Origin: Planctomycetota bacterium
GTDB taxonomy: Bacteria; Planctomycetota; MHYJ01; JACQXL01
NCBI GenBank assembly: GCA_016235865.1
Contig: JACRIK010000002.1
Span: forward strand, 71,520-135,324
Direction: 5' to 3'
DNA: 63,805 nt
Positions 1 to 8,821 of this stretch are shown here, piece after piece. A model generated the notes under the pieces. That model saw nothing but the letters and a program-made list of their open reading frames with translations. It was not told the origin of the DNA and made no database searches. Made by a program: the position numbers and the translations under genes. The first letter of the stretch is position 1. Each line of letters begins with the position of its first letter.

Positions 1-152
1 GGTGCTTTTTTTATACGATACCATTCCATTACATCACTGCCACAAATACCGCTTGCTTCAATCCGCATAACTAATTCGTCTTTAGCCGGCTCAGGGTTGG
101 GCATTTCCTCTATACGGATATCATTATTATTATAATACATTGCCACGCGCAT
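1..152 (-). CDS. Zinc-dependent alcohol dehydrogenase family protein, N-terminal part only (cut by window edge)
   Basis: Reading the reverse strand from the ATG at 152 gives 50 in-frame codons up to the window edge. The peptide has the medium-chain dehydrogenase/reductase N-terminus: an acidic patch (IRIEEMPNPEP) and then the catalytic-zinc loop EASGICGSDVMEWY, in which the Cys of GICGSD is the first zinc ligand. Members oxidise alcohols or polyols with NAD(P). The substrate cannot be told from 50 residues; threonine, sorbitol or general alcohol dehydrogenase are all possible. A second ATG four codons in is an alternative start. No clear ribosome-binding site is visible upstream. Confidence 0.8.
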   Translation of the reverse strand, partial: MRVAMYYNNNDIRIEEMPNPEPAKDELVMRIEASGICGSDVMEWYRIKKA

Positions 153-230
153 AGGAGTTATTATTACATTATTACTGGATTGCCTATTCTAAAGGAAATC
201 TCATCGTTCTGGGTGTATTTAAGCTCTTGT

Positions 231-289
231 TTGACATACTTGAATATTTCCAGTATTTTATTTGACATACAGATGTAATATAGCATAAT
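231..289 (+). promoter_or_regulatory. Tandem sigma70-type promoters ahead of tRNA-fMet
   Basis: Two TTGACA boxes lie in a 10-bp direct repeat (TTTGACATAC). The first, at 231-236, has TATTTT at 254-259 (17-bp spacer). The second, at 262-267, has CATAAT at 284-289 (16-bp spacer). The second would start RNA near 296, about 25 bases before the mature tRNA at 321. Confidence 0.6.
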
Positions 290-320
290 AAGTAAAAATA
301 ATCAACTAAATGAAGATTAT

Positions 321-394
321 CGCGGGGTGGAGCAGCCTGGTAGCTCGCAAGGCTCATAACCTTGAGGTCGTGGGTTCAAATCCCACCCCCGCTA
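321..394 (+). tRNA. tRNA-fMet (initiator, anticodon CAT)
   Basis: A cloverleaf can be drawn from CGCGGGG (321-327) to the discriminator A at 394. The anticodon loop carries CAT within GGCTCATAACC, and the T arm is GTGGGTTCAAATCCCAC. The first acceptor base C cannot pair with the T at position 72; an unpaired 1:72 position is the hallmark of bacterial initiator tRNA. CCA is not encoded. It fits with fmt, the Met-tRNA formyltransferase, at 22 kb. Confidence 0.93.
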
Positions 395-397
395 GTT

Positions 398-432
398 ACT
401 GCCTCTTATAAACGTAGTGAGTTATAGGCAGT
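398..432. repeat. Hairpin between tRNA-fMet and nadE
   Basis: ACTGCC (398-403) pairs with GGCAGT (427-432), with an inner TATAA/TTATA pairing. It resembles the ACTGCCACT...AGTGGCAGT hairpin at 49521-49554 upstream of another gene. It may be a dispersed leader repeat or a tRNA 3' processing or termination structure. No T tract follows. Confidence 0.45.
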
Positions 433-443
433 TATCCCTATGA

Positions 444-2093
444 ATGTCGGAGTTGCAAACTTACATCCCTGAAATGCTTAAACTTGCCTTAGCCCAGATA
501 AACCCCACGGTTGGTGATATCAGGGGCAATACCGTTAAAATCATCTCATATATTAATAAGGCCAGAGTTAGGAAGGCCGATGTTGTCATTTTTCCAGAAC
601 TGGCTATGACTGGTTATCCACCCGAAGACCTGCTCGATATACCTGGATTTGTTAACTCTAATTTAGAAGCATTGGATAAAATAAAGCATCAAACAGGGGG
701 TATTACTGCCATTGTCGGATTTGCGGATAGAGACACAAAAGGTTTTCTTTATAATTCAGCCGCGTTATTATCAAACAAGAGAATGCTTGGTATTTACCAT
801 AAGATGCACCTGCCTAATTATGGTGTGTTTGACGAAAAGCGTTATTTTACGGCAGGAACACAATGCCCTGTATTTCGAGCAGCTAAAACAGCGTTAGGAA
901 TAAATATCTGCGAGGATATATGGATGGATAGGGGACCAGTAGATTATCAGGCAAAACAAGGTAAAGCAGAAATCATTATCAATATCAGTTCTTCGCCTTT
1001 TCATACCGGGAAATATTTTGAGCGCCAGCAAATCCTCAGGCGTCGCGCTAATGAAAACAAGATTTATATCGTTTATGTCAATCTTATTGGTGGGCAGGAT
1101 GAACTGGTTTTTGACGGACGGTCCATGGTATTTAATCCGGCGGGCGAACTTATTGCTCAGGCAAAGGCTTTTAAGGAGGACTTGCTCGTTGTGGACATAC
1201 CGCAAGAGATACAGAATACGGTATATAAGGTACAAGCGACAGGAGAGATAGGTGAGATATATGAGGCGCTAAAATTAGGCCTGAAAGATTACATCAGAAA
1301 GAACGGTTTTAAGAAGGTGCTGATTGGTTTAAGCGGTGGGATTGATTCAGCCCTGACTGCCCTGATTGCCGTGGATGCTCTGGGTAGGGGAAATGTTCAT
1401 GGGTTCTACTTGCCATCTGAATTCTCATCGCAATTGAGTAAGCAATGCACCCTCGAATTAGCACACAATTTGGGTATAAAATTAGTAACAGTGTCAATCA
1501 AGGATATCTATCAGAAATACCTGAAATCATTGGGGTTGTCCGGGAAAATTACCCTGACACACGAAAATCTGCAATCACGAATCAGAGGCACGATTCTTAT
1601 GGCGCTTTCCAACACGACCGGCGCGATTGTCCTGACTACCGGTAACAAGAGCGAGATGTCCACCGGTTATGCCACACTTTATGGCGATATGGCCGGTGGT
1701 TTTGCTCTTATTAAGGATGTGCCAAAAACCATGGTCTACAAATTATCATCTTATGGTAATGACTTGTTTTATAATAAGACAGGTAAGTATCCCATTTCTG
1801 CGGAAATAATCACCCGTCCGCCTACGGCTGAACTCAAGCCCAACCAGAAGGATTCTGATACGCTTCCCGATTATGAGGTTCTTGACCTGATTTTGCAGGC
1901 GTATATAGAAGAAAATCGAAGTTTGGATGAGATTATTCAATTAACCGGAGCGCCGTTAAAAGTAGTTGAACGGGTGATAAGGATGGTGAGTCTAAGTGAA
2001 TACAAACGTCGTCAATCTCCGCCCGGAGTAAAAATTACGCCGCGCGCCTTCGGCAAAGACCGCCGCTTCCCGATTACTAACAGGTTTTCATGA
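444..2093 (+). CDS. nadE: Glutamine-dependent NAD+ synthetase
   Basis: This enzyme catalyses the last step of NAD synthesis: amidation of deamido-NAD using ammonia from glutamine. Residues 1-260 are a nitrilase-type glutaminase with the expected triad: E52 (FPELAMTGYPPEDL), K120 (YHKMHLPNYGVFDEKRYF) and C156 (GINICEDIW). Residues about 270-549 are the synthetase with the PP-loop SGGIDS at 297-302 and the STGYATLYGDMAGG segment. At 549 residues it matches the shorter bacterial two-domain form. The start is uncertain: a second ATG at 474 begins MLKLALAQINPTVGDI, where most family members begin, and neither has a strong ribosome-binding site. It follows tRNA-fMet and precedes a separate kinase gene. 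Confidence 0.95.
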   Translation: MSELQTYIPEMLKLALAQINPTVGDIRGNTVKIISYINKARVRKADVVIFPELAMTGYPPEDLLDIPGFVNSNLEALDKIKHQTGGITAIVGFADRDTKGFLYNSAALLSNKRMLGIYHKMHLPNYGVFDEKRYFTAGTQCPVFRAAKTALGINICEDIWMDRGPVDYQAKQGKAEIIINISSSPFHTGKYFERQQILRRRANENKIYIVYVNLIGGQDELVFDGRSMVFNPAGELIAQAKAFKEDLLVVDIPQEIQNTVYKVQATGEIGEIYEALKLGLKDYIRKNGFKKVLIGLSGGIDSALTALIAVDALGRGNVHGFYLPSEFSSQLSKQCTLELAHNLGIKLVTVSIKDIYQKYLKSLGLSGKITLTHENLQSRIRGTILMALSNTTGAIVLTTGNKSEMSTGYATLYGDMAGGFALIKDVPKTMVYKLSSYGNDLFYNKTGKYPISAEIITRPPTAELKPNQKDSDTLPDYEVLDLILQAYIEENRSLDEIIQLTGAPLKVVERVIRMVSLSEYKRRQSPPGVKITPRAFGKDRRFPITNRFS

Positions 2094-2117
2094 GGGTTAT
2101 ATTCTCCTTCCAAACTC

Positions 2118-2149
2118 TTGACTAATCAGATGTTTTTTTGCAGTATAAT
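2118..2149 (+). promoter_or_regulatory. Possible promoter of the kinase gene
   Basis: TTGACT at 2118-2123 and a perfect TATAAT at 2144-2149 are separated by 20 bp, longer than the usual 17. The ATG at 2156 is only six bases past the -10 box, so a transcript from here would be leaderless. Confidence 0.45.
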
Positions 2150-2155
2150 AGCAAT

Positions 2156-3352
2156 ATGGAAAAAATCGGTCATATTTCATTCGGTGATATCGCTGTAAAT
2201 TTGGGCTATACCACGGCGGAAAAGGTCAATGAATGCCTTGAGATTCAGCGCAAAATCAGGGATATGGGAGTAGTGCCCAAGAAGCTCGGCGAGGTAATGA
2301 TTGATAAAGGGTATCTCACCGAAACCCAAGTCAGGGATATATTCCAGAAACAGGGCTTGGAAGGCGGTCATACCCAGATTATCGGATATAAAATAATTGC
2401 GCTAATAGGCCAGGGGGCCATGGGTGCGGTTTACAAGGCGGTCCAGTTGAGCATGGAGCGTGAAGTTGCGCTAAAGGTACTCTCGCCTCACTTGGTCGGC
2501 AACGAGAAATTCGTCATGCGGTTCTTCAAGGAGGCACGGGCCGTGGCTCGGCTCAATCATCCTAATATTATCCAAGGTATTGACGTAGGCGAATCTAACG
2601 GCATTCATTACTTTGCCATGGAATATGTCCAAGGCAAGGACATGGAAGACATCATTAAACAGCAGGGGCCAATGGAGGAAAAGAAACTGACCGAACTTAT
2701 TCTCCAGGTAGCCAGGGCATTGGAACACGCCTGCAAGAATAATATGGTGCACCGGGATGTTAAGCCCCGTAATATCATGATTACCAATAAAGATAATACC
2801 GTTAAATTATGTGACCTGGGTTTAGCGAGATTGGTGGTTGAAGGCGATACCTCGCAACAACAGAAGGTTCGAATGGGCACGCCGGCTTATATCTCGCCTG
2901 AACAAGCGCGCGGCGAGCCGGATATTGATATTCGCAGCGATATCTATTCGCTGGGCGTGACTTTTTATTTCTGCATTACCGGTGAGATTCCTTTTAAAGG
3001 CGAAACCGCTCTGGTTGTGATGAGTAAGCATATTAATGAACAGCCTATCCCGCCTAAGCAGAAGAATCCGCAGATTTCAAATATGGTGAATACCATCATT
3101 TTAAAGATGATGTCCAAGAAACGGGAGGGGCGTTATCAGACACCGGCTGAGTTAATCACTGACTTGGAGAGAGTATTGCAGGGGGGTGAAATAAAAATGG
3201 CTGCACCGATAACCGCTCAACCCATTGCTAAATCGATGCCTGTCAAAACGGCTCCTTTGGTTGGTAAAATTAGCGAGCAGACCGTGCAACGGCTTAAGGC
3301 GCGTCGGTTGGCCCGGATGGGTTATATTGCCAAGAGGCGGTTTAAGAGATAA
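2156..3352 (+). CDS. Hanks-type serine/threonine protein kinase with N-terminal helical domain
   Basis: A cytosolic eukaryotic-like protein kinase. Counting from an in-frame TTG at 2138, the glycine loop is GQGAMG (91-96), the ATP-binding Lys is K113 (VALKVL), the catalytic loop is HRDVKPRN (205-212), the metal-binding DFG appears as DLG (226-228), and TPAYISPEQARG is the activation segment. The first 80 residues (GDIAVNLGYTTAEKV..., KLGEVMIDKGYLTETQV) repeat a short helical pattern like the N-terminal domain of type II secretion ATPases, common before kinases in Planctomycetota-like genomes. The last 60 residues are basic, with no membrane segment, so this is a soluble kinase rather than a PASTA receptor. 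The ATG at 2156 is preferred because the TATAAT box sits just upstream. Substrates are unknown. Confidence 0.92.
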   Translation: MEKIGHISFGDIAVNLGYTTAEKVNECLEIQRKIRDMGVVPKKLGEVMIDKGYLTETQVRDIFQKQGLEGGHTQIIGYKIIALIGQGAMGAVYKAVQLSMEREVALKVLSPHLVGNEKFVMRFFKEARAVARLNHPNIIQGIDVGESNGIHYFAMEYVQGKDMEDIIKQQGPMEEKKLTELILQVARALEHACKNNMVHRDVKPRNIMITNKDNTVKLCDLGLARLVVEGDTSQQQKVRMGTPAYISPEQARGEPDIDIRSDIYSLGVTFYFCITGEIPFKGETALVVMSKHINEQPIPPKQKNPQISNMVNTIILKMMSKKREGRYQTPAELITDLERVLQGGEIKMAAPITAQPIAKSMPVKTAPLVGKISEQTVQRLKARRLARMGYIAKRRFKR

Positions 3353-3357
3353 TATCA

Positions 3358-3594
3358 ATGAAAATAAAAATTACGGCTTATGGAATATTAAGAAGCTATC
3401 TCGGACAAGGCAGTGTTACTACTCTGGAAAAGGAAATTAGTCGGCCTAAACCTATTAAAGAGATTGCCGGTGAAATGGGTATTCCGGACGGGATGATAAT
3501 GATGGTGGCAGTTAATGACCAGCAAAAAGATTTTGACTATGTTCCGCAGGATGGCGATGATATTAAACTTATTCCGCCCATTAGCGGCGGGTAA
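3358..3594 (+). CDS. MoaD/ThiS-family ubiquitin-like sulfur carrier
   Basis: This 78-residue protein has the beta-grasp pattern of MoaD/ThiS: a hydrophobic first strand (KIKITAYGIL), VAVNDQQKDFDYVPQDGDDIKLIPPISGG at the end, and the diagnostic C-terminal Gly-Gly. That tail is adenylated and thiocarboxylated before sulfur transfer to molybdopterin, thiazole or another acceptor. The DGDDIKLIPPISGG ending is closer to MoaD than ThiS, but no moaE, thiG or other partner is in the window. It begins 5 bases after the kinase stop and ends 15 bases before aspS, so all three may be co-transcribed. Confidence 0.8.
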   Translation: MKIKITAYGILRSYLGQGSVTTLEKEISRPKPIKEIAGEMGIPDGMIMMVAVNDQQKDFDYVPQDGDDIKLIPPISGG

Positions 3595-3609
3595 GGCATG
3601 GATTAAATT

Positions 3610-5439
3610 ATGAAACGATCTTATAAATGTAATGAACTGACAGAAAAAAACGTTTCTCAAGAGGTAATTCTGAGTGGTTGGGTTAAGAGCCGGCGCGACC
3701 ACGGCCCGATTATCTTCCTCGACTTGTCAGACCGTTTTGGCGTTATTCAACTGGTCTTTAATTCCCAGCAACGGTCGGATATCCATAAACAGGCTGAACT
3801 GCTCAAGCCCAATTATGTCATTACCGTAAAAGGCAAGGTTATTGCCCGGCTCAAAGGTTATGAGAATCCAAATCTGCCTACTGGCAAGATAGAGGTAAAT
3901 GTTACGAAAGTGGAAGTCTTGGCCAAGAGTGACCCCTTGCCGGTGGATATTGATTCGTCAGTCCAGACCGTATCAGGAACCAAGGAAGTAACCACGCTCA
4001 GTTCTTCAGAATTATTGCTCAAATACCGTTATCTTGACCTGAGGCGCCCGGAGATGATGAATAACCTGATTTTTCGCCATAAGATTGTTTATAAAATTAG
4101 GGAATATCTCAGTCACCAGGGTTTTACCGAGGTAGAAACACCGATTCTGACCAAGAGCACGCCGGAAGGCGCCAGGGATTATCTGGTGCCCAGCCGTATA
4201 TTCCCGGGTGATTTTTATGCTTTGCCCCAGTCGCCTCAACTATTCAAGCAGATTCTGATGATTGCTGGGCTGGATAAGTATTTCCAGATTGCCCGCTGCT
4301 TCCGTGACGAAGACCTCAGGGCTGACCGGCAACCGGAATTTACCCAGTTGGATGTTGAGATGTCTTTTGTTGATGAAACCGATGTTATGACCGCAATGGA
4401 AGGGATGCTTAAGGAACTCCTGCGCGATGTTCTGTCCGTAGAGATAAAAACGCCATTCCCGCGCCTGACCTATGACGATGCGATGAAATATTACGGAAGC
4501 GACAAGCCGGATTTGAGATTCGGGATGAAGCTGTTTGATATTACTGATTTGGTATCCAAGAGCGATTTCAAGGTGTTCCAGGAAACCGCCAAAAAGGGCG
4601 GAGTAATCAAAGGTATTGTTGCTCCGACCGAAGGGAGTCCCGTAGGGGCGGCGGCCAATGATTTCTCGCGCAGTGAAATAGACAAGCTCACGGCGCTAGT
4701 CAAGGAATTTGGCGCCCAGGGCTTGGTTTCATACAAAGTCCAGAATAATACGCTAACCGGCTCGGTGGCCAAGTACCTGACGGCTGATGTCCAGAAATCA
4801 GTAATCAGCGCGATGGATGCTAAAGAGGGTAATTTCATCTTTATTATCGCTGGTGATGTGAATATGGCCAATACGGCTTTGGGAAATCTCCGGGTTCATC
4901 TTTCTAATAAATTAGCCCAGGATATCAAGACCAAGGAACAATTCAATCTCTGCTGGATAGTGGAATTTCCGCTCTATACGTATAACCAGGAACTGAAGCG
5001 TCTCGATAGTGTTCATCACCCGTTCACTTCGCCCAGGATGGAAGATATGCCGCTTCTTAAGACCCAACCTCTTAAGGTCAAGGCGCGTGCCTATGACTTG
5101 GTGATGAATGGCGTAGAGGTCGGCGGTGGAAGTATCCGTATTCATTCCTCAGACCTACAAAAGGAAATATTTACGCTGCTTGGTATCAGTGAACAGGAAG
5201 CTCAGGACAGGTTTGGATTCTTGATAGAGGCATTGCGTTATGGCGCGCCGCCGCACGGCGGGATTGCCTTCGGCATAGACCGTCTGATAATGCTTCTGCT
5301 GGGACTGGACTCTATCCGCGATGTCATTGCCTTTCCCAAGACCACCAGCGCCGCCTGCCTGATGACCGGCGCTCCATCCGATGTCACCCCGGAACAGTTG
5401 AAAGAATTGAGTATTAGCGTTACTAGCAAGGAGAAGTAA
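3610..5439 (+). CDS. aspS: Aspartyl-tRNA synthetase
   Basis: This is the class II synthetase charging tRNA-Asp (or Asp/Asn if the organism uses transamidation). Order: an OB-fold anticodon-binding domain (residues 1-110, GWVKSRRDHGPIIFLDLSDR), the catalytic core with FRDEDLRADRQPEFTQLDVE as motif 2 and GGIAFGIDRL as motif 3, and a GAD insertion at about 290-420 that marks the bacterial type. Its 609 residues are normal for bacterial AspRS. Whether it is discriminating or not cannot be judged without seeing gatCAB. It starts 15 bases after the sulfur carrier gene, and a nitroreductase gene follows at 3 bases. Confidence 0.97.
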   Translation: MKRSYKCNELTEKNVSQEVILSGWVKSRRDHGPIIFLDLSDRFGVIQLVFNSQQRSDIHKQAELLKPNYVITVKGKVIARLKGYENPNLPTGKIEVNVTKVEVLAKSDPLPVDIDSSVQTVSGTKEVTTLSSSELLLKYRYLDLRRPEMMNNLIFRHKIVYKIREYLSHQGFTEVETPILTKSTPEGARDYLVPSRIFPGDFYALPQSPQLFKQILMIAGLDKYFQIARCFRDEDLRADRQPEFTQLDVEMSFVDETDVMTAMEGMLKELLRDVLSVEIKTPFPRLTYDDAMKYYGSDKPDLRFGMKLFDITDLVSKSDFKVFQETAKKGGVIKGIVAPTEGSPVGAAANDFSRSEIDKLTALVKEFGAQGLVSYKVQNNTLTGSVAKYLTADVQKSVISAMDAKEGNFIFIIAGDVNMANTALGNLRVHLSNKLAQDIKTKEQFNLCWIVEFPLYTYNQELKRLDSVHHPFTSPRMEDMPLLKTQPLKVKARAYDLVMNGVEVGGGSIRIHSSDLQKEIFTLLGISEQEAQDRFGFLIEALRYGAPPHGGIAFGIDRLIMLLLGLDSIRDVIAFPKTTSAACLMTGAPSDVTPEQLKELSISVTSKEK

Positions 5440-5442
5440 ATT

Positions 5443-5967
5443 ATGGATTTTTATGATGCGATAAAGAAGCGGCACAGTATCAGAAAATACAAGTCGGATG
5501 CCATCAGCGATGAAGTATTGAATCGCGTATTAGACGCAGCGCATCTAGCGCCGTCGGGCAAGAACGGCCAGCCGTGGCGTTTTATCGTAGTGCGTAATGC
5601 CGAACTGAAACAGAAGTTAGTCAAGCCCTGCCGGGACCAGATATATATTGCCGAAGCGCCGATAGTGATTGTCGGAGTTGCCAATGAGGATGAGTCATAC
5701 CAGAAGCAGGGGTGTTATATGAAAAGCTGGGCCATTGATTTGGCGATTGCCTTTGACCACCTGATATTAGCCGCGACTGCAGAGGGCTTAGGTACCTGTT
5801 GGATTGGCGCATTCGACGAAAAAGAGGTAAAGAAGGTGCTTAATATTCCTGATCACCTGAGGGTGGTATGCTTGACTCCGCTGGGTTATGCGGACGGCGA
5901 ACCCAAGCCCAAACCGCGCAAGGCGCTTGGCGAAATCGTGTTCTACGACCAGGCCCCCAAAAATTAG
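5443..5967 (+). CDS. Nitroreductase-family FMN oxidoreductase
   Basis: This 174-residue protein has the short nitroreductase layout: an FMN phosphate-binding start (AIKKRHSIRKYKSD), the APSGKNGQPWRFIVV loop, and LGTCWIGAFDEKEVKKVL with the closing LTPLGYADGEPKPKPRK segment. Family members are dimeric flavoproteins that reduce nitroaromatics, quinones or flavin with NAD(P)H, and some act in dehalogenation or cofactor chemistry; the substrate here is open. It starts three bases after the aspS stop, with GGAGAAG inside the aspS end serving as ribosome-binding site, so it is the tail of that operon. Confidence 0.88.
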   Translation: MDFYDAIKKRHSIRKYKSDAISDEVLNRVLDAAHLAPSGKNGQPWRFIVVRNAELKQKLVKPCRDQIYIAEAPIVIVGVANEDESYQKQGCYMKSWAIDLAIAFDHLILAATAEGLGTCWIGAFDEKEVKKVLNIPDHLRVVCLTPLGYADGEPKPKPRKALGEIVFYDQAPKN

Positions 5968-6050
5968 TTTATAAGTTGATAGGTTGATAAGAGATTAATT
6001 TATGTAATCATTATTTTATCAACTTATATACTTATCATCTTATCAGCAAT
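5968..6050. repeat. AT-rich inverted repeat of ATAAGTTGATA-type words
   Basis: The left half holds ATAAGTTGATAGGTTGATAAG (as two overlapping words) and the right half TTATCAACTTATATACTTATC. The arms are inverted copies with an 8-10 base internal period. It fills the space between the nitroreductase and thiL and could fold as a weak transcript-end hairpin. Confidence 0.5.
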
Positions 6051-6057
6051 ATTTTCT

Positions 6058-6975
6058 ATGAAAGAAACCGAGTTTGGTTATATCAACTGGCTGCAAAAAC
6101 ACCTGAAATATGGTAAGGAGGTTGTCATCGGATCAGGTGACGACTGCGCCGTGGTTAAGCTTGCTGACGGGAACTTCCTTTACGCGACGACAGATATTGT
6201 TGTAGAAGGCGTAGATTTCCGTATCTCCGGCGCCAGCCCAGAACAAATCGGACATAAATCGGTGGCGATTTCCCTGAGTGACTTAGCCGCAATGGGCGGC
6301 GGTTTTACTAAAATATACGCTCTGATTAGCGCTTCGTTGCCTAAGAAACGTACTAAACCGTCCTTTACCCATCCGTTATTCAAAGGGATGCATTCGGTTT
6401 GCAAGAGATTCGGGGTCCAGATTATCGGAGGGGATATCTCATCCACCCAAGGACCGGTTACTCTTACCTCAACGCTATTAGGTGTTAGCAAATCAAAGCC
6501 CGTAGTTCGCTCCGGCGCACGCGTCGGGGATGCAATTATGGTTACCGGCAAATTAGGCGGAAGTATTTTAGGCAGGCATCTTTCTTTTACTCCACGGTTG
6601 AGAGAATCAGCAGTGCTGAATCGCCATTACAAAATAAACTCTATGATAGACATATCAGACGGTTTATTAGCAGACCTAAGCCATATTCTGGAGGCAAGTA
6701 ATTCGGGGGCTATTTTGGATGAAGTGAGCATTCCGATTAGCCGGGATGCGTATAAACTAAAAGGCAGCCCGCTTCAGCGTGCCATGACTGATGGCGAGGA
6801 CTTTGAATTGCTCTTTACTGCGTCTTTAAAAGAGACGGTTAGGATTATTAACGACAGAGCGCTTAAAACGCCCATTCATATCATTGGAATGATAACCAAA
6901 CAAAAAGGCCTGTATTTGATTTCAAGGCAAGGCCAGATAAATAGAATTAAACCCGAAGGATATAGCCACTTTTGA
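6058..6975 (+). CDS. thiL: Thiamine-monophosphate kinase
   Basis: Phosphorylates thiamine monophosphate to the active cofactor thiamine diphosphate. The PurM-like fold is recognisable: GSGDDCAVV near residue 26, the metal-binding TTDIVVEGVDF, GHKSVAISLSDLAAMGG, IIGGDISST, VTGKLGGS, and SMIDISDGLLADL followed by TDGEDFELLF. At 305 residues it is normal size. The start ATG at 6058 follows the AT-rich repeat with no strong ribosome-binding site. Its last bases overlap the earliest possible start of tsaE. No other thiamine-synthesis gene is nearby. Confidence 0.95.
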   Translation: MKETEFGYINWLQKHLKYGKEVVIGSGDDCAVVKLADGNFLYATTDIVVEGVDFRISGASPEQIGHKSVAISLSDLAAMGGGFTKIYALISASLPKKRTKPSFTHPLFKGMHSVCKRFGVQIIGGDISSTQGPVTLTSTLLGVSKSKPVVRSGARVGDAIMVTGKLGGSILGRHLSFTPRLRESAVLNRHYKINSMIDISDGLLADLSHILEASNSGAILDEVSIPISRDAYKLKGSPLQRAMTDGEDFELLFTASLKETVRIINDRALKTPIHIIGMITKQKGLYLISRQGQINRIKPEGYSHF

Positions 6976-7010
6976 GCGTGGAGCGCTATATGCTTTACGC
7001 CAGATGCTCT

Positions 7011-7472
7011 ATGCTTAAAATTATTTCCAACAGCCCGTTCGAGACCGTTAAAATAGGCGGTAAATTGGCCTATCAACTCAGGGACGGAGATTTTGTGGCA
7101 CTCATCGGGATTCTGGGAGCCGGTAAAACCTGCTTTACCAAGGGCATTGCCCGGGGTTTGGGAGTGGCAAAGGCCGAGCAAATCACCAGTCCGAGTTTTG
7201 TCCTGGGGAATCTCTATAAGGGCAAGAAATTATCCTTATTCCACTTTGATGCTTATCGCTTGAATAAGCCCGAAGAATTATTCGGATTAGGACTGGATGA
7301 TTTGTTGTCGGAGAAAACCGTAACGGTCCTGGAATGGGCTGATAAGTTGCTGCCGCGTGTTTCCAGGCAGCTGCATCCTAAAAGGATTATTAAGGTTAGG
7401 TTCAAGGTCACAGGCAAGACCAAACGGCTATTGACAGTTAGCGGACTTCTAAATCAGGCAGGCCTCCATTAG
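7011..7472 (+). CDS. tsaE: tRNA threonylcarbamoyladenosine biosynthesis ATPase TsaE
   Basis: TsaE is the ATPase partner of TsaB/TsaD in making t6A37 on ANN-decoding tRNAs. The Walker A motif is GILGAGKTCFTKGIARGLG (the usual Asp after the first Gly is Ile here). It is followed by QITSPSFVLGNLY, the HFDAYRL strand that carries the conserved Asp, and VLEWADKL. An upstream TTG at 6972 would add 13 residues and overlap thiL; the ATG at 7011 (MLKIISNSPF) matches the family N-terminus better. It converges on pabB, and the two coding regions overlap tail to tail by 24 bases, so neither has room for a terminator. Confidence 0.9.
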   Translation: MLKIISNSPFETVKIGGKLAYQLRDGDFVALIGILGAGKTCFTKGIARGLGVAKAEQITSPSFVLGNLYKGKKLSLFHFDAYRLNKPEELFGLGLDDLLSEKTVTVLEWADKLLPRVSRQLHPKRIIKVRFKVTGKTKRLLTVSGLLNQAGLH

Positions 7473-8819
7473 GGCTTTGCCTTTTGTCAGCGTTTCTCCA
7501 TATTCGCTGGCCGGGTCAGAGTCAGCCACGATTCCGCCTCCCACCTGATAATATGCCTTATTGCCGTTGAGCATAATGATTCTGATGGCAATAGATAAAT
7601 CCATCGTGCCGTCAAATCCGATGTGTCCGATAGCGCCGGTATAGACATTGCGTCTGGTCGGTTCAAGTTCGTTGATGATTTCCATTGCCCTGATTTTAGG
7701 CGCGCCGGTAATGGAACCGCCCGGGAAGGAGGCCTTAATTACATCCACTAAGTCATATTTTTTATCCAGTCTGCCCTTTACCGTAGCTACCAGATGGTGT
7801 AGGGTCGGATAGGTCTCAAGCACCTTTTGTTGGGTCACTTTTACCGAACCGTATTTACAGATCCGGCCCAGATCATTGCGCTCCATATCCACTATCATCG
7901 CCAATTCGGCATTGTCCTTAATGCTGTTAAGCAGCTCCTTTTTCAGGCGTATATCTTGGTTTGGGGTTTTACCCCTTGGACACGTACCTTTTATAGGTCT
8001 GGTTTCTACATGGCCGTTTTCTACTTTAAGAAATCGTTCGGGCGATGAACTGATGATAACCCGGTTATTATCAGGTTTTAACAGGGCTGAGAATGGTGCC
8101 GGGTTAATCTGCTGCAAGGTTTGGAATAATTCCAGCGGATGTTTGTTGAGCGGTATCTCGAATCTCTGGGAAAGATTGGTCTGATAGATATCGCCGGCAG
8201 ATATGTATTTCTTAACGCGCCGGACAGCTCTGATATATTCCGGCTTGGTGAAGTTTGATTTTAATGAGTAGGTGCTTTTCTGGTCGGAGATTATCCAGTC
8301 AGTCGGACCACAGGCGCAGGAAGCAAGTAATAATTTACCTGGTTTAAGGTTACTCAATGTAATCTCCCACATCTTACGTGTAGTATGGTCTACGGCAATG
8401 AAACTATCGTAAAAAGCGAAGAAGATATCCGGGAATTTTAGGTCATCTTTCGTTGTGGACGGGAGTTTTTCTATGAAATGGCATAAGTCATATCCCAGGT
8501 AGCCGACTCCGCCGCCGAGAAATGGAATCGAGCTATTCTTTCTGTTGATACGATAGGATGAAAGTATTTTCCTTAACTCTTCTAACGGATCTCCTCTTTT
8601 ATGGACAATTTTCTCGTTTTCCTCAATAGAAATATCGCAGCCCTTGGCTTTGAGGACCAGAAACGGATCAGCGCCGAGAAAAGAGAATCTGCCCCATGCT
8701 TTGTGCCTCATTGCGCTGGTCAGGAAAAAGGGGTAGGGGCGGCCATAGAAATAATCAAGCAGATGACTGGACCACAAAGAATAAGGCATTTCTCTAAAAT
8801 GCGGAGTCAGTATTTTCAT
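7449..8819 (-). CDS. pabB: Aminodeoxychorismate synthase component I (anthranilate synthase I family)
   Basis: Converts chorismate and ammonia to 4-amino-4-deoxychorismate for folate. This 456-residue protein has the chorismate-binding domain in its C-terminal 260 residues. RPIKGT at 274-279 contains the Lys that PabB uses as nucleophile, where TrpE has Ala, which decides for PabB. PGGSITGAPKIRAMEII, TGAIGHIGFDGTMDLSIAIR and DPASEYGETLTKGKAL complete the active site. The glutaminase partner PabA and lyase PabC are not in the window. It starts two bases after the DUF2752 gene and ends overlapping tsaE. Confidence 0.92.
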   Translation of the reverse strand: MKILTPHFREMPYSLWSSHLLDYFYGRPYPFFLTSAMRHKAWGRFSFLGADPFLVLKAKGCDISIEENEKIVHKRGDPLEELRKILSSYRINRKNSSIPFLGGGVGYLGYDLCHFIEKLPSTTKDDLKFPDIFFAFYDSFIAVDHTTRKMWEITLSNLKPGKLLLASCACGPTDWIISDQKSTYSLKSNFTKPEYIRAVRRVKKYISAGDIYQTNLSQRFEIPLNKHPLELFQTLQQINPAPFSALLKPDNNRVIISSSPERFLKVENGHVETRPIKGTCPRGKTPNQDIRLKKELLNSIKDNAELAMIVDMERNDLGRICKYGSVKVTQQKVLETYPTLHHLVATVKGRLDKKYDLVDVIKASFPGGSITGAPKIRAMEIINELEPTRRNVYTGAIGHIGFDGTMDLSIAIRIIMLNGNKAYYQVGGGIVADSDPASEYGETLTKGKALMEACLI

Positions 8820-8821
8820 AG

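Noticed and set aside
7449-8819. Anthranilate synthase component I (trpE)
   Set aside because: The active-site motif is PIKGT, with the Lys typical of PabB, and no trp genes are nearby.
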